From Haemonchus contortus (lineage: Eukaryota; Nematoda; Chromadorea; Rhabditida; Trichostrongylidae), in the NCBI GenBank assembly GCA_000469685.2, contig LS997564.1, positions 22,292,960 to 22,356,959 of the forward strand: a DNA stretch of 64,000 nt, given 5' to 3'. Within the stretch, counting starts at the first letter, position 1; every line of letters begins with the position of its first letter. The position numbers were made by a program, and so were the translations under genes. Positions 56,197 through 64,000 of this stretch are shown here, one piece after another. Under the pieces are notes generated by a model. The model did not search any database and was not told the origin of the DNA. It worked only from the letters and a program-made list of their open reading frames with translations.

Positions 56197-57533
56197 ATGG
56201 AAGACAATCGCGTGACATTTTTGCCATCTAATGCTTTTCTTCTATCGCAAAGTAAAGAATGCAGCACAAACCGCGTTAAGATCTGTGGCACTCACGGAGA
56301 GGATGCTCTACATGAACCTCTAATTCGTAAGCGGTTTGCGAGATTTGAGCGGGTGAATTCGACCTCGAAGATCGGTAACGCGCTGGGAGGCCGTCATCAT
56401 TGAAGGAACAATTCAAAATGTTAATCGAAAAGGATCGGCACAACACTACTCGTGAAATAGGAGAAAAGCTCAATGCTCCAAAATCAACCGTCATGACCAT
56501 TTGTTGGGACCTGGTTTCGTCAAGCGCCTCGATGTTTGGGTACCACCCAAACCGAGCGAGCGCAATTTGATGGACCGCGTCTCCGTATGCGACTCGTAGC
56601 TGAAATGGAACGGAAATGAGCCATTTCTGAAACGCATGGTAACTGGGGAAGACAAGTGGATAATGTACAAAAACGCGGAAACGAACGTAGAGCCTGTCCA
56701 GTGAGCCACTACAAACCTCTCCAGAAGCGAAAATTCATGTGCAGAAGGTTATGCTGTGCTGCTGGTAGGATTGAAAGGGAATAATTTTTTATGAGCTGTT
56801 GCCGCATAACCAAACGATTACTTCGGAAAGGTACTGTAGTCAGCTGAACAATTTGAAGGCAGCGATAGATCAGAAGCGCCCAGAACTGGCCAATCGTAAG
56901 GGCGTTGTCCTCCGCCAGGATAACGCCAGACCACACGTATCTTTGGCCACTCGTCAAAAATTACTTGAGCTTGTGTGTCTTACCACATCCCCCATATGGT
57001 CCGGATATCGCGCCATCAAGCTACCACCTGTTTAGGCCTCTGCAAAACTCCTCGAGTGGAAAATCATCCGATTCATTTGAGGACTGCAAAACGCACATAG
57101 AGAAATTTTTTAATTTTTAATTTTAGATGGGCGGAGGTGGTGTAGTGGCAAGTGGCGCACTATATCACACGCACGGTCAGGGGTTCGAATCCCGGATCGA
57201 TGCCCGCCCAGGCCAACCAAGCCTTTCATCCCCCCGGGGTCGGTGAATTGGTACCAGACACGTCTGGGAGGATAAAAGCACTGACTTGTACATCGGCTAG
57301 CCACCGCAAGTCATTGTATAGGCCACATACGCACTCATTACGCCACTACGATTCTGAATGGAAGTCGAGTGCGGGGGCGCATCCCTCAGACGGGATTGAT
57401 TAATGTCAAAAACTTTATCCTTTATCCTTATCCTTTTAATTTTAGATATACAACCTTCTATGAAAGTGGGATGATGGAACTACCAGGGAGATGGCGGACC
57501 ATTGTACAGCAAAATGGAAAATATATTGTTTAA
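56197..57533 (+). pseudogene. Dead mariner transposase, C-terminus split by the SINE
   Basis: Blocks in order are an N-terminal helix-turn-helix ('FARFERVNS', 'HNTTREIGEKLNAPKSTV'), 'WVPPKPSE', 'PFLKRMVTGEDKWIMY', 'KRPELANRKGVVLRQDNARP' and 'PPYGPDIAPSSYHLFRPLQ'. After the SINE come 'FYESGMMELPGRWRTIVQQ' and a TAA at 57531. In the D-D-34-D triad the first Asp (usual GDEKW) reads GEDKW at 56645-56659. The second (QDN) is intact. The third (usual SDYH) reads SSYH at 57016-57027. Several frameshifts and stops add to this, so it is inactive. Confidence 0.88.
57129..57433 (+). mobile_element. tRNA-derived SINE, well-preserved copy
   Basis: Flanked by a perfect 14-bp target duplication (57115-57128 and 57434-57447). 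The head is tRNA-like: A box TGGTGTAGTGG (57138-57148), B box GGTTCGAATCC (57182-57192, exact consensus), and GGGCGG at the start against CCGCCC at about 57203-57209. A ~200-bp body follows, then a tail of TTATCC-type repeats (57415-57436). RNA polymerase III transcription is expected from these boxes; mobilisation would need a partner LINE. Confidence 0.92.
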
Positions 57534-57609
57534 TATATGTATTTGTTCTTTTAGAAATTTTCACACAAAGTCGACCCCGAAATCGGCATGAACATTCCGG
57601 ACAAGTCAA

Positions 57610-58630
57610 ACTTTCTTTTAGTTCTAGCTGTAAACAAAAACTGATAATGTCCGCGCTAGCAAGTCAGTCCTGTTAGATAACGGAATGGTCTTGAGCGCTG
57701 GATTCGCAACTAATCAGGTTGCTATCTTGTTTGGATTAGAATCTACGAGTAGTCCACTTCTTGATGTTCCAACACTTACTGCCGTCGTCCTCCCTGATGC
57801 GACCAACTCAGCACATCTGAATGGCTCAGATCAGCTGCTAACTTAAAAATTCACAGGCCTTTCAAAAGTATTCAGCTCACACGGAATAACGAAGTCTATA
57901 GCGCGGAGTGGTGCAAAAATGCGAATACGGCGAGAAATTTATCGGATTTCAAGTAATATAAGGCTTAAGAGAAGTATAATAATAAAAAAGATGATCACAC
58001 GAGTTTCGTTTTTGTGTCGTCTGGGTGGCTCTGACACAAGCGTAATATACGTCGGCGTTCTGACCATTCGCTGTAAACGCCACAGCACTAAAATGCCTCT
58101 TTGATCAAACTTAAACTGCTTGCAGTTTTTTTATTCTCGTGCTTTGTAGCTGCACAGTTCGCGAAAGAAATAAATGCTGAGATCTCTAACTACGATCCTG
58201 TGATCTTGATCTCCAAAATTGCCCGCAGGACATTGTAGTGTGGAAAAAAGGCCTCGCCAGGGCATTATGAAGGTTCAAAACCGGTTTGCCAAAAACCGTA
58301 TACACCCGAACGTGACTCACAAAGGGAGGGATACGAAGCGCAAGCTGAGCGACCAGCTCTGTGGCCATAAAATGAAGGCAACGTGACGCAACCCACACTT
58401 ACTCACGTTTACGTATGATTCGTGCTTTTCATCGGGGCCTTTGCCTTACAAACCGCATTGGTTTTCAAAGCAAAAAAAGGATCCGACTTATGATAAGTTC
58501 TCAAAGTCAACCTCCCAAGACATTCTCGCGATATTGATTGGCAGAATGAGAGGTGAAGAGCGATATTCTTGAAGGAAGTCTCGACAGCTCCCTTGGTGAC
58601 CTTGTTCTAATCAACAAACATTTACGAAAT
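57610..58630. other. No recognisable gene
   Basis: Short frames only. Nothing supported apart from the CAP exon scrap that follows. Confidence 0.45.
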
Positions 58631-58700
58631 TTACGAAATTCTACTGCTGAAGATTATTGCTGAAGCCTCTAAAGAGCCATACAGAGTCCCTCAGTTCTTT
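58631..58700 (-). pseudogene. Scrap of a second CAP gene 3' end
   Basis: About 60 bases align with 58861-58925, which covers the last coding bases, stop and 3' UTR of the CAP gene ('ctgaagatttattgctgaag', 'atacagagtcc'). The rest of that copy is gone. This suggests a former tandem duplicate. Confidence 0.6.
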
Positions 58701-58878
58701 GAAAAGAAAACGCTAGAGTTCCGAATAGAAAAAGAATCCTTTCTCATGTTATTCTAATTTCAAAGCTACCTAAGATGTATTGTGGAGTCATATCTCGAAG
58801 GGGGCCGTGGATAGTCTTTCGTCTTTAAAGCACCTAATCAATTAACACCCAGATACCACAAATTTTCACTTCTGAAGA

Positions 58879-58884
58879 TTTATT
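58879..58884 (-). terminator. Poly(A) signal of the CAP gene
   Basis: AATAAA on the minus strand, 10 bases after the stop codon. A very short 3' UTR is normal for nematodes. Confidence 0.8.
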
Positions 58885-58894
58885 GCTGAAGTCT

Positions 58895-61133
58895 TCAGGG
58901 AGCAATACAGAGTCCTTCATCTTTGCTACAAGTGCAGCCAGCACATTGGCAGTCCTGGTTAGTTGTGCACGGATCTCCCACAGTATAAATCGGCTCACCA
59001 ATAAAGTTTCCTCTAAAACTCAGCTTTTAAGGAGAGGCTTTCAAGAAAAAGTAATTTTGCTTGTCCTTACCCAGGGTTGTATTCGCATGCGACAAGTGTA
59101 TAAGAATTCCAACAAGTGAAGATTCCACAACCAATAGTGTTGCTTGATTGCCAGGCCAACTGGAGCGGCAATTGACTTTCCTCGTAAATTCTGTAGAAGA
59201 TGCTATTCCCACCTGAGTGTATTCCTGTATTACATTTTGGTTGAACACTTCCATACTGAAAACGTTATCCTGAGGTGCACCATATTGCTGTAATTCGTTG
59301 AACCAGGCTTTGACACCCTGAAGTAAATCGGTATCGTCTGTGGAGAAAATGCAGCAGGAGTGCATATTAAAACCTCTGCTGCAGCCTCTGTTTTGTTGAT
59401 CGTAGTTGTCAATATGTTATGGGTGTTATATCCCCATTGGTTGTTTTGCTGCTCCGCGTTGTACCCAAACGTGCAAGTCTTTGCCCATTCCACCACATTT
59501 GCCTCCACGTTGCAATCGTAACTCTATAACAGCTCATTACAATCAGTGTGTGATGGAAGGGGTTTCCTTTGAAATGACGAAAAATGAACACGAAAAGAGG
59601 AAAGGTCCAAATTCGATGTGAACATGGCCAAAACAGATAACATAACCGTACCACTTTCATCATTGTAGCCGCTTTTGGAGCGAATCCTCCTACATTGTTT
59701 TGAGCCAGGCCTCTAGCTATGAGGGATCTGGAAAGCTCTGACTATCAAACCATTTCCATACATCTTTCCGAGTCGGAAACTTGCCGATACTCATTGTGCT
59801 TGTCGACAAACATCTTCCTAGCTTCATCTGTCATTCCGTTATTATTCTCAGGGCACATGCCACCTGTTAGGGTGTTCCTTTTAAATCGTTAGCTCAAAGC
59901 CGAGAGAACACACGTTCAAACCTGGATGGTATATTTTAGGTGTTGTAGTGGGTTTCTCTGTAGTCGGTGGCATGACAGTAGTATATCCTGGAGGAACACA
60001 AAGGGCCTCATCTCTACTACAAGTGCAGCCAGTGCATTGACAGTCTTCGTCAGTTGTGCACGGATCTCCGATGTCGTAAATATAGTGATTGATCCTATTT
60101 CCTCTATAATTTGATTTTCGAAAGAAAATTCGAGAAAAGGAGCTTGTTATTGTTATCCCTTTGACTTACGCAGGGTTGTACTCGCATGCTACAAGTGTCA
60201 TGGTTGGGCACCATTCAACTGCGCAGCCGATTTTGTCGCTAGACTGCCACGCCACCTGTGAAGAGCATCCTTTCGACGTTTGTCAAATCGTGTTTCTATG
60301 AATTCTGTAAACACCTGTGTGTAGTGGCCAACACCCCGGTCGAAAACTTCCATTGTCAGGATATTTTCATCTGGCACACCAAACATCTTTAATTCCCAGT
60401 ACCAGGCTTGGACGCTCTGTAAATGTGAAAAAATTTTTGGTGGAGGCCGAATTGTAATTGAGCTCAAAATTCTAACATACTAATTTTGCAGAGTCCGTCT
60501 TGCTGTAATTAGTCCCTCCTAGCATCCACAGGTTCTGCCCCCAATAATTCCTTTGCTCGGGTGGATCATGTTCGAACTTGCACTCTTTTGCATATGCCGC
60601 CGTATTTGCTTCAACTTCGCAATCATAACCCTAAAAAACCCTGGCTCACATGCTTTTGTGCTTTGTTTGATAGAGTACAGAACGACTAAGGGCTAAGGAA
60701 GTGACATCAAGGACTGGAGGCTTCACATCCTACCACTTTCAGCATTCGAGCTGCTTTCGGAGCAAATCCTCCAAGTTTATTCTTAGCCTGTCCTTTGGCA
60801 ATTATAGATCTGAAAACATTGTAAGCGTGCGGTCGATGCGATCTAATAGACGTTTTGCTCGGACAGTACCAACCGATACTCATTGTGTTTATCCACGAAA
60901 ATTTGCCTAATTTCATCAGTCATGCCATTATTAGAATTGGGACAATACGATGCTGAAAAAAAGATTTTGATTGAAAAGGTTGACTTATAGGTTTGAAATA
61001 TTGGCAAGTACTCACCCTCCAGGCATGCTGGCGCCAGGAACGCCTAAATAGTTTTAATTAAAAACCTATCCACTATTTAAAGTCAACAGCCAATGAGACT
61101 TACGAAGCAGGCTATCGAGATAGGTATTAGCAT
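58895..61133 (-). CDS. Two-domain CAP/SCP secreted protein (ASP type)
   Basis: Fourteen exons join in phase to 449 codons: 61104-61133, 61016-61043, 60874-60952, 60734-60809, 60481-60630, 60315-60416, 60170-60255, 59922-60103, 59785-59863, 59652-59727, 59374-59523, 59213-59317, 59071-59159, 58895-59012. A signal peptide (about 20 residues) precedes CAP domain 1 (to about 185), a Cys-rich tail ('GDPCTTDEDCQC'), a Thr/Pro linker (about 220-244), CAP domain 2 (about 247-412) and a second Cys-rich tail. Domain 1 has the family motif 'HYTQVAWQ' (152-159) and 'GCAVEWCP'; domain 2 reads 'EYTQLAWQ', losing the His. Where the family has G-E-N, the halves read GQN and GYN. Double-domain CAP proteins of hookworms are secreted at the host interface; the exact role is unknown. 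Most introns are 50-100 bases. The one after 59785 has a GC donor. No frame breaks are seen, so it looks functional. Confidence 0.92.
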
Positions 61134-61174
61134 ACCTCACGATGTGTGTGAATGTCTATAGCATCGTCATCGTA

Positions 61175-61182
61175 CTTTTATA
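61175..61182 (-). promoter_or_regulatory. TATA box of the CAP gene
   Basis: TATAAAAG on the minus strand, 41 bases upstream of the ATG. It implies a very short 5' UTR. There is no acceptor-like pyrimidine-AG tract between it and the ATG, so spliced-leader addition looks unlikely. Confidence 0.6.
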
Positions 61183-61189
61183 GTGACTT

Positions 61190-62149
61190 TAACACCCTCT
61201 TTCTCTCATACAGTGGGCGTGAACAGCTGATACAACTTTTACTTCTGAATTATTTGATGTTCACGACCAAAACAATGGCACCTCTATGAACCCTTTGGCA
61301 AAACTTGTTTTTGCAGTGATTGGAACAAGAAAGCAGAGCAATCAATGCCGCGCAATTTTGTGACGTTATCAAAATGTGCATTTTCAGTTTCTACACTCAG
61401 CTCACTTTTCAAAAATAGGAAAAACCGTAAGCAGAAGAGTGCGACCAGACCGTTTTCTTGCCCTGTTGTCCTTGTCCTATTTCTAAGGACAACATTATAA
61501 CAGAAAGCAACTCAATAAACCATAACATCAAGTCCTTTTTTCGGCAAGGAAATACAGAAATCGACAGGTACTCAGTGACAAAAATCATGGTTAACCCTCC
61601 AACTGTAGGCACCCCCAGTTTTCACCTTCCTTTAATTTTCATTGGGAGCAACTACCCCGGTTCACCAGCAGCGATCTAATCGCCCTTATTTATCGCCTTT
61701 TAGGAGTTCTGGTTCCAGCCATCTCTTCTCTAGTAACAGAAGGACCATAATTGCTGAAGAAAGTACTTGATAGAGTTTAGTACACCTACACAATGACCAA
61801 CTATTCCGGGACTATAGGGGAATTAGAGTCAGGCTGTTAAAACCTATATAACTCAGGACATAAGGAAATTATGAGAGTGCATGCTCCCTGCTGGAACTGG
61901 GAACCAGTTCCCCATCATCTCGCTCCACTGCCAACTTAGTTATGCGCAGAAATATGTGCATCTTGCATGACCTCCAAGTGCGGCTCCTTTACAGGGCTAA
62001 GGTTGGCAGCGCTTCCTTCACAACTAGCCCTACTACTAACACCCTAAACGTGTAATTTCCTCGCGCGTACTTCAAACAAAAGTAGCCTGACTTTAGTCCC
62101 GATGTCAGCTTCAGAATATTCGCTGATGAAGTATTAAAAGTGCTCAGTA
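61190..62149. other. Upstream region of the CAP gene; no second gene seen
   Basis: Would hold any distal promoter elements, but I cannot identify specific sites. No other coding feature. Confidence 0.45.
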
Positions 62150-63130
62150 GATTTCAAAAACAATATCAAGCTTGTGGTCCGAAGCAGCTCACAAATTTAA
62201 TCAAGTCCCGGACCATGGGTTGTCCATCAGTGACAAAGGAGCAAGTTTTGTGGTAATCCCCTTCAACTTGATATCATTATGACAAGACACTATTTGAGAG
62301 ATACTTCTATTTACCGACCATCCTCAATCAAGGACTTTCAAACGCGGTGTCGCAGACTAAACTGAGTGTGGATGACAACTGCCGAATCAGCGAGTTTGGA
62401 TCCTTCCTTGATAACATAGCTCGAAATCGAGTCACCGTGTTGACCCGTCCTATCCTGATAATTTCTTGACGCACTTTTGGTACAGCTTTTCAAACACATG
62501 ACCTCCCACCTTACAAATACCCAGATATTCCTGAACAAGCTTCGGGCACTTTAATCATACACCTGCATCATGGAATCATTTGATGTAGAGAGCCTCTACA
62601 CTATGTGAGTAACGTTTCCGCCATGGGAGCAGAATCAACTTTAAAGCATGATCAACATACATGGACTCTGTACTGATCAGGTGATGTCATTGCTCAAAGT
62701 ATGCTTCAAGTGCAACAATTTCTGATGGTCGGGCAACATTTTCAGACAGTCGGGAGAGTATTTCGAGCAGATCAGGGGCTCAGCTATGGGGCAACGTCTG
62801 GAGCCTACTCTGGCCATAGCCTTCATGTCCAAAATTAAAGCGCCAGTTTTGGAACACCACTCCATGCTCTACTGCCGGTGTATTGATTACTGTTTCGTGG
62901 TTCGCTCGACGCAAGAACATATGGACATGTGTCTTGTCTTGACCTACTTAACACTCAATCCAAGCACATCCGTCTCACATTAGAACGACCCTCTGGAAGC
63001 TGGTTTCTATTTCCGAATGTACAAAAGAGGCTGCATATCGGGATGCTTTCAAATGATGCAAGAAGCCCAGCAACAAAAACATCGTGCATTGCCACTGCCA
63101 CCGTCACGCAGACATCACCGAGGCCATGGT
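62150..63130 (+). mobile_element. Penelope-like element, reverse transcriptase fragment
   Basis: Broken plus-strand frames carry Penelope-type RT blocks: 'MESFDVESLYTM' (62570-62605), 'GSAMGQRLEPTLAIAFMSKI' (62778-62837) and 'MLYCRCIDYCFVVRSTQEHMD' (as two runs, 62863-62925). In the last block the usual Y-x-D-D reads I-D-Y-C, so the active site is lost. Stops and frameshifts lie between the blocks. No endonuclease follows on this strand. Confidence 0.75.
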
Positions 63131-63653
63131 GACTCTACAAAAAGCATAGGAAAGTATTTATTTCTGTTCTAAGTGCAAGAACAATGTAGAGCATTGCTGC
63201 CGCCCAAATTGTTTAGGTGTGTGCTTTTCCAGTTTTTGGAAAAATTTGCGTTTATACTAATAAGGGAAAATGGTCAAGGAGAGGTTAAACAGCCGTACAG
63301 ACTGTTTTACCTTATGCCGATTCATCATGACCATTAAGGTCCCCATGTGCGGCGTTCTCTAGATCTCTATATAGCGTAAATGTTGGTTTCTCTGGTTGAA
63401 CTCGGACGAGGTTGGAAGGTTCTTTATTCCGGCTTACATTTCCGCGGGATCGCATTCTTCAGAGCCTTGAAAGACCGAAACAATTCATGATTACCTGACC
63501 AAACGCCTCAACAACCCTACGAACATTCGAGACCTAAGAAGCCATCACGTGAATTTAAGTTGGCCCATTTACCGTAGATCAATACCAATCCTCGCGATCA
63601 CTTTGAAGTGAGCAGGGGTTCGGTGAGCACTGTGGACTGGATGTGGTTTAGAC
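63131..63653. other. Spacer between convergent Penelope-like fragments
   Basis: May hold unrecognisable remains of the connection region. Nothing specific is supported. Confidence 0.4.
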
Positions 63654-63981
63654 TCACTGGTAGGAAGCCATTTTTATATATGGCCTTAGCTCCCATGTGA
63701 TTGTAAGACATTCTTTACTCCGGTTCATTTTCGGCCAAGTGAGCTTAATCCGGAACGCCTCGAGGGTTTTCCGTGCGGGTATTGACGATTCCTGCGCCAA
63801 AACCCCAGCTTTGACCCCAAAGTCGGTTCTGTGATGAGTTTTCAACCTCCGAGCACCTAAGGCTAATTAGTGCATGACCGACCTTGCCCTTTAAGTATTC
63901 CTTGATGCGTGCGTATAGCGGTCTTGATATTTCGCCGATGTACATATATCCACAGCCGCAACATGTGATCTTGCAGATCAA
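63654..63981 (-). mobile_element. Penelope-like element, GIY-YIG endonuclease fragment
   Basis: On the minus strand 'MICKITCCGCGYMYIGEISR' and 'ARIKEYLKGKVGHAL' (63860-63981) give the YIG half of the GIY-YIG nuclease. After a frameshift, 'ARKTLEAFRIK', 'PKMNRSKECLTI' and 'LRPYIK' (63660-63770) give the usual C-terminus. The fragment continues past the window edge. It faces the RT fragment at 62.2-63.1 kb and so belongs to a different insertion. Confidence 0.8.
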
Positions 63982-64000
63982 CTCCGCGATTGTACAGTCA

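Larger units (their letters stand above)
56012..57609 (+). mobile_element. mariner element with a nested SINE
   Basis: The left end (56012, TTGGGTTGTCGAAAAGTTCC, preceded by TA) pairs with a diverged right end at 57583-57609 (rc of 'tcggcatgaacattccgg'). Excluding the SINE and its duplicated target, the element is 1279 bp, the normal size of a mariner. The transposase has the mariner order of motifs. It resembles the cecropia/irritans-type mariners known from hookworms; subfamily assignment is an inference. Confidence 0.9.

Noticed and set aside
57129..57210. Genuine tRNA gene
   Set aside because: The boxes are good, but seven extra bases separate the T arm from the acceptor strand, and the unit continues into a 300-bp SINE with target duplication.
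1..64000. CRISPR array, prophage, operon or bacterial gene cluster
   Set aside because: No direct-repeat arrays with regular spacers, no Shine-Dalgarno-led frames and no long contiguous genes. Introns and transposons show a eukaryotic nuclear origin.

Overview
The window reads as gene-poor nuclear DNA from a strongylid (hookworm-type) nematode. The evidence is: one multi-exon gene for a two-domain CAP/SCP secreted protein (the ancylostoma-secreted-protein type), very short introns of about 50-100 bases ending in a pyrimidine-rich acceptor, an exact copy of the nematode SL1 spliced leader, and several layers of nematode-type transposons. Nothing prokaryotic is present, and there is no tRNA, rRNA or CRISPR array that I can support. 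Reading frames are short almost everywhere except inside transposons.

Layout. 0-9.6 kb: a piggyBac-like terminal-repeat remnant (2.6-3.5 kb), a 1.27 kb Tc1/mariner-type element (5.8-7.1 kb) and a Tc1/Tc3-type element (7.7-9.3 kb) with ~200 bp inverted ends and a dead transposase, sitting inside an older repeat. 10.5-16 kb: an RTE-type LINE on the minus strand, split by a 1.49 kb self-complementary fold-back element, followed by a second LINE 3' end on the plus strand. 16-24 kb: two inverted repeat pairs, a Penelope-like GIY-YIG fragment and a small MITE. 25-32 kb: a third LINE fragment, several copies of a minisatellite-bearing repeat family, a candidate small secreted-protein gene (27.4-27.9 kb) and an old tRNA-derived SINE. 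32-43 kb: mostly unassigned AT-rich DNA with short repeats, a perfect 40-bp snap-back hairpin and a few possible exons. 43.7-47.1 kb: a decayed CR1/Jockey-type LINE. 47.7-52.6 kb: a complete but decayed Ty3/gypsy-type LTR retrotransposon on the minus strand, with matching 5-bp target duplications. It carries a 435-bp insertion that contains the SL1 sequence. 56.0-57.6 kb: a mariner with a SINE inserted into its transposase. 58.9-61.2 kb: the CAP gene on the minus strand, with TATA box, 14 exons and poly(A) signal, and a scrap of a second copy just downstream. 62-64 kb: two convergent Penelope-like fragments.

The CAP gene is the only host gene I can describe with confidence. Its two CAP halves have nearly the same exon lengths in the same order, so it arose by internal duplication of a whole exon block. 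The rest is a record of nested insertions, four of which can be reconstructed to the base (fold-back in LINE, Tc element in older repeat, SINE in mariner, 435-bp segment in pol). Three perfect short snap-back inverted duplications recur at unrelated sites and point to template switching as a local mutational process.
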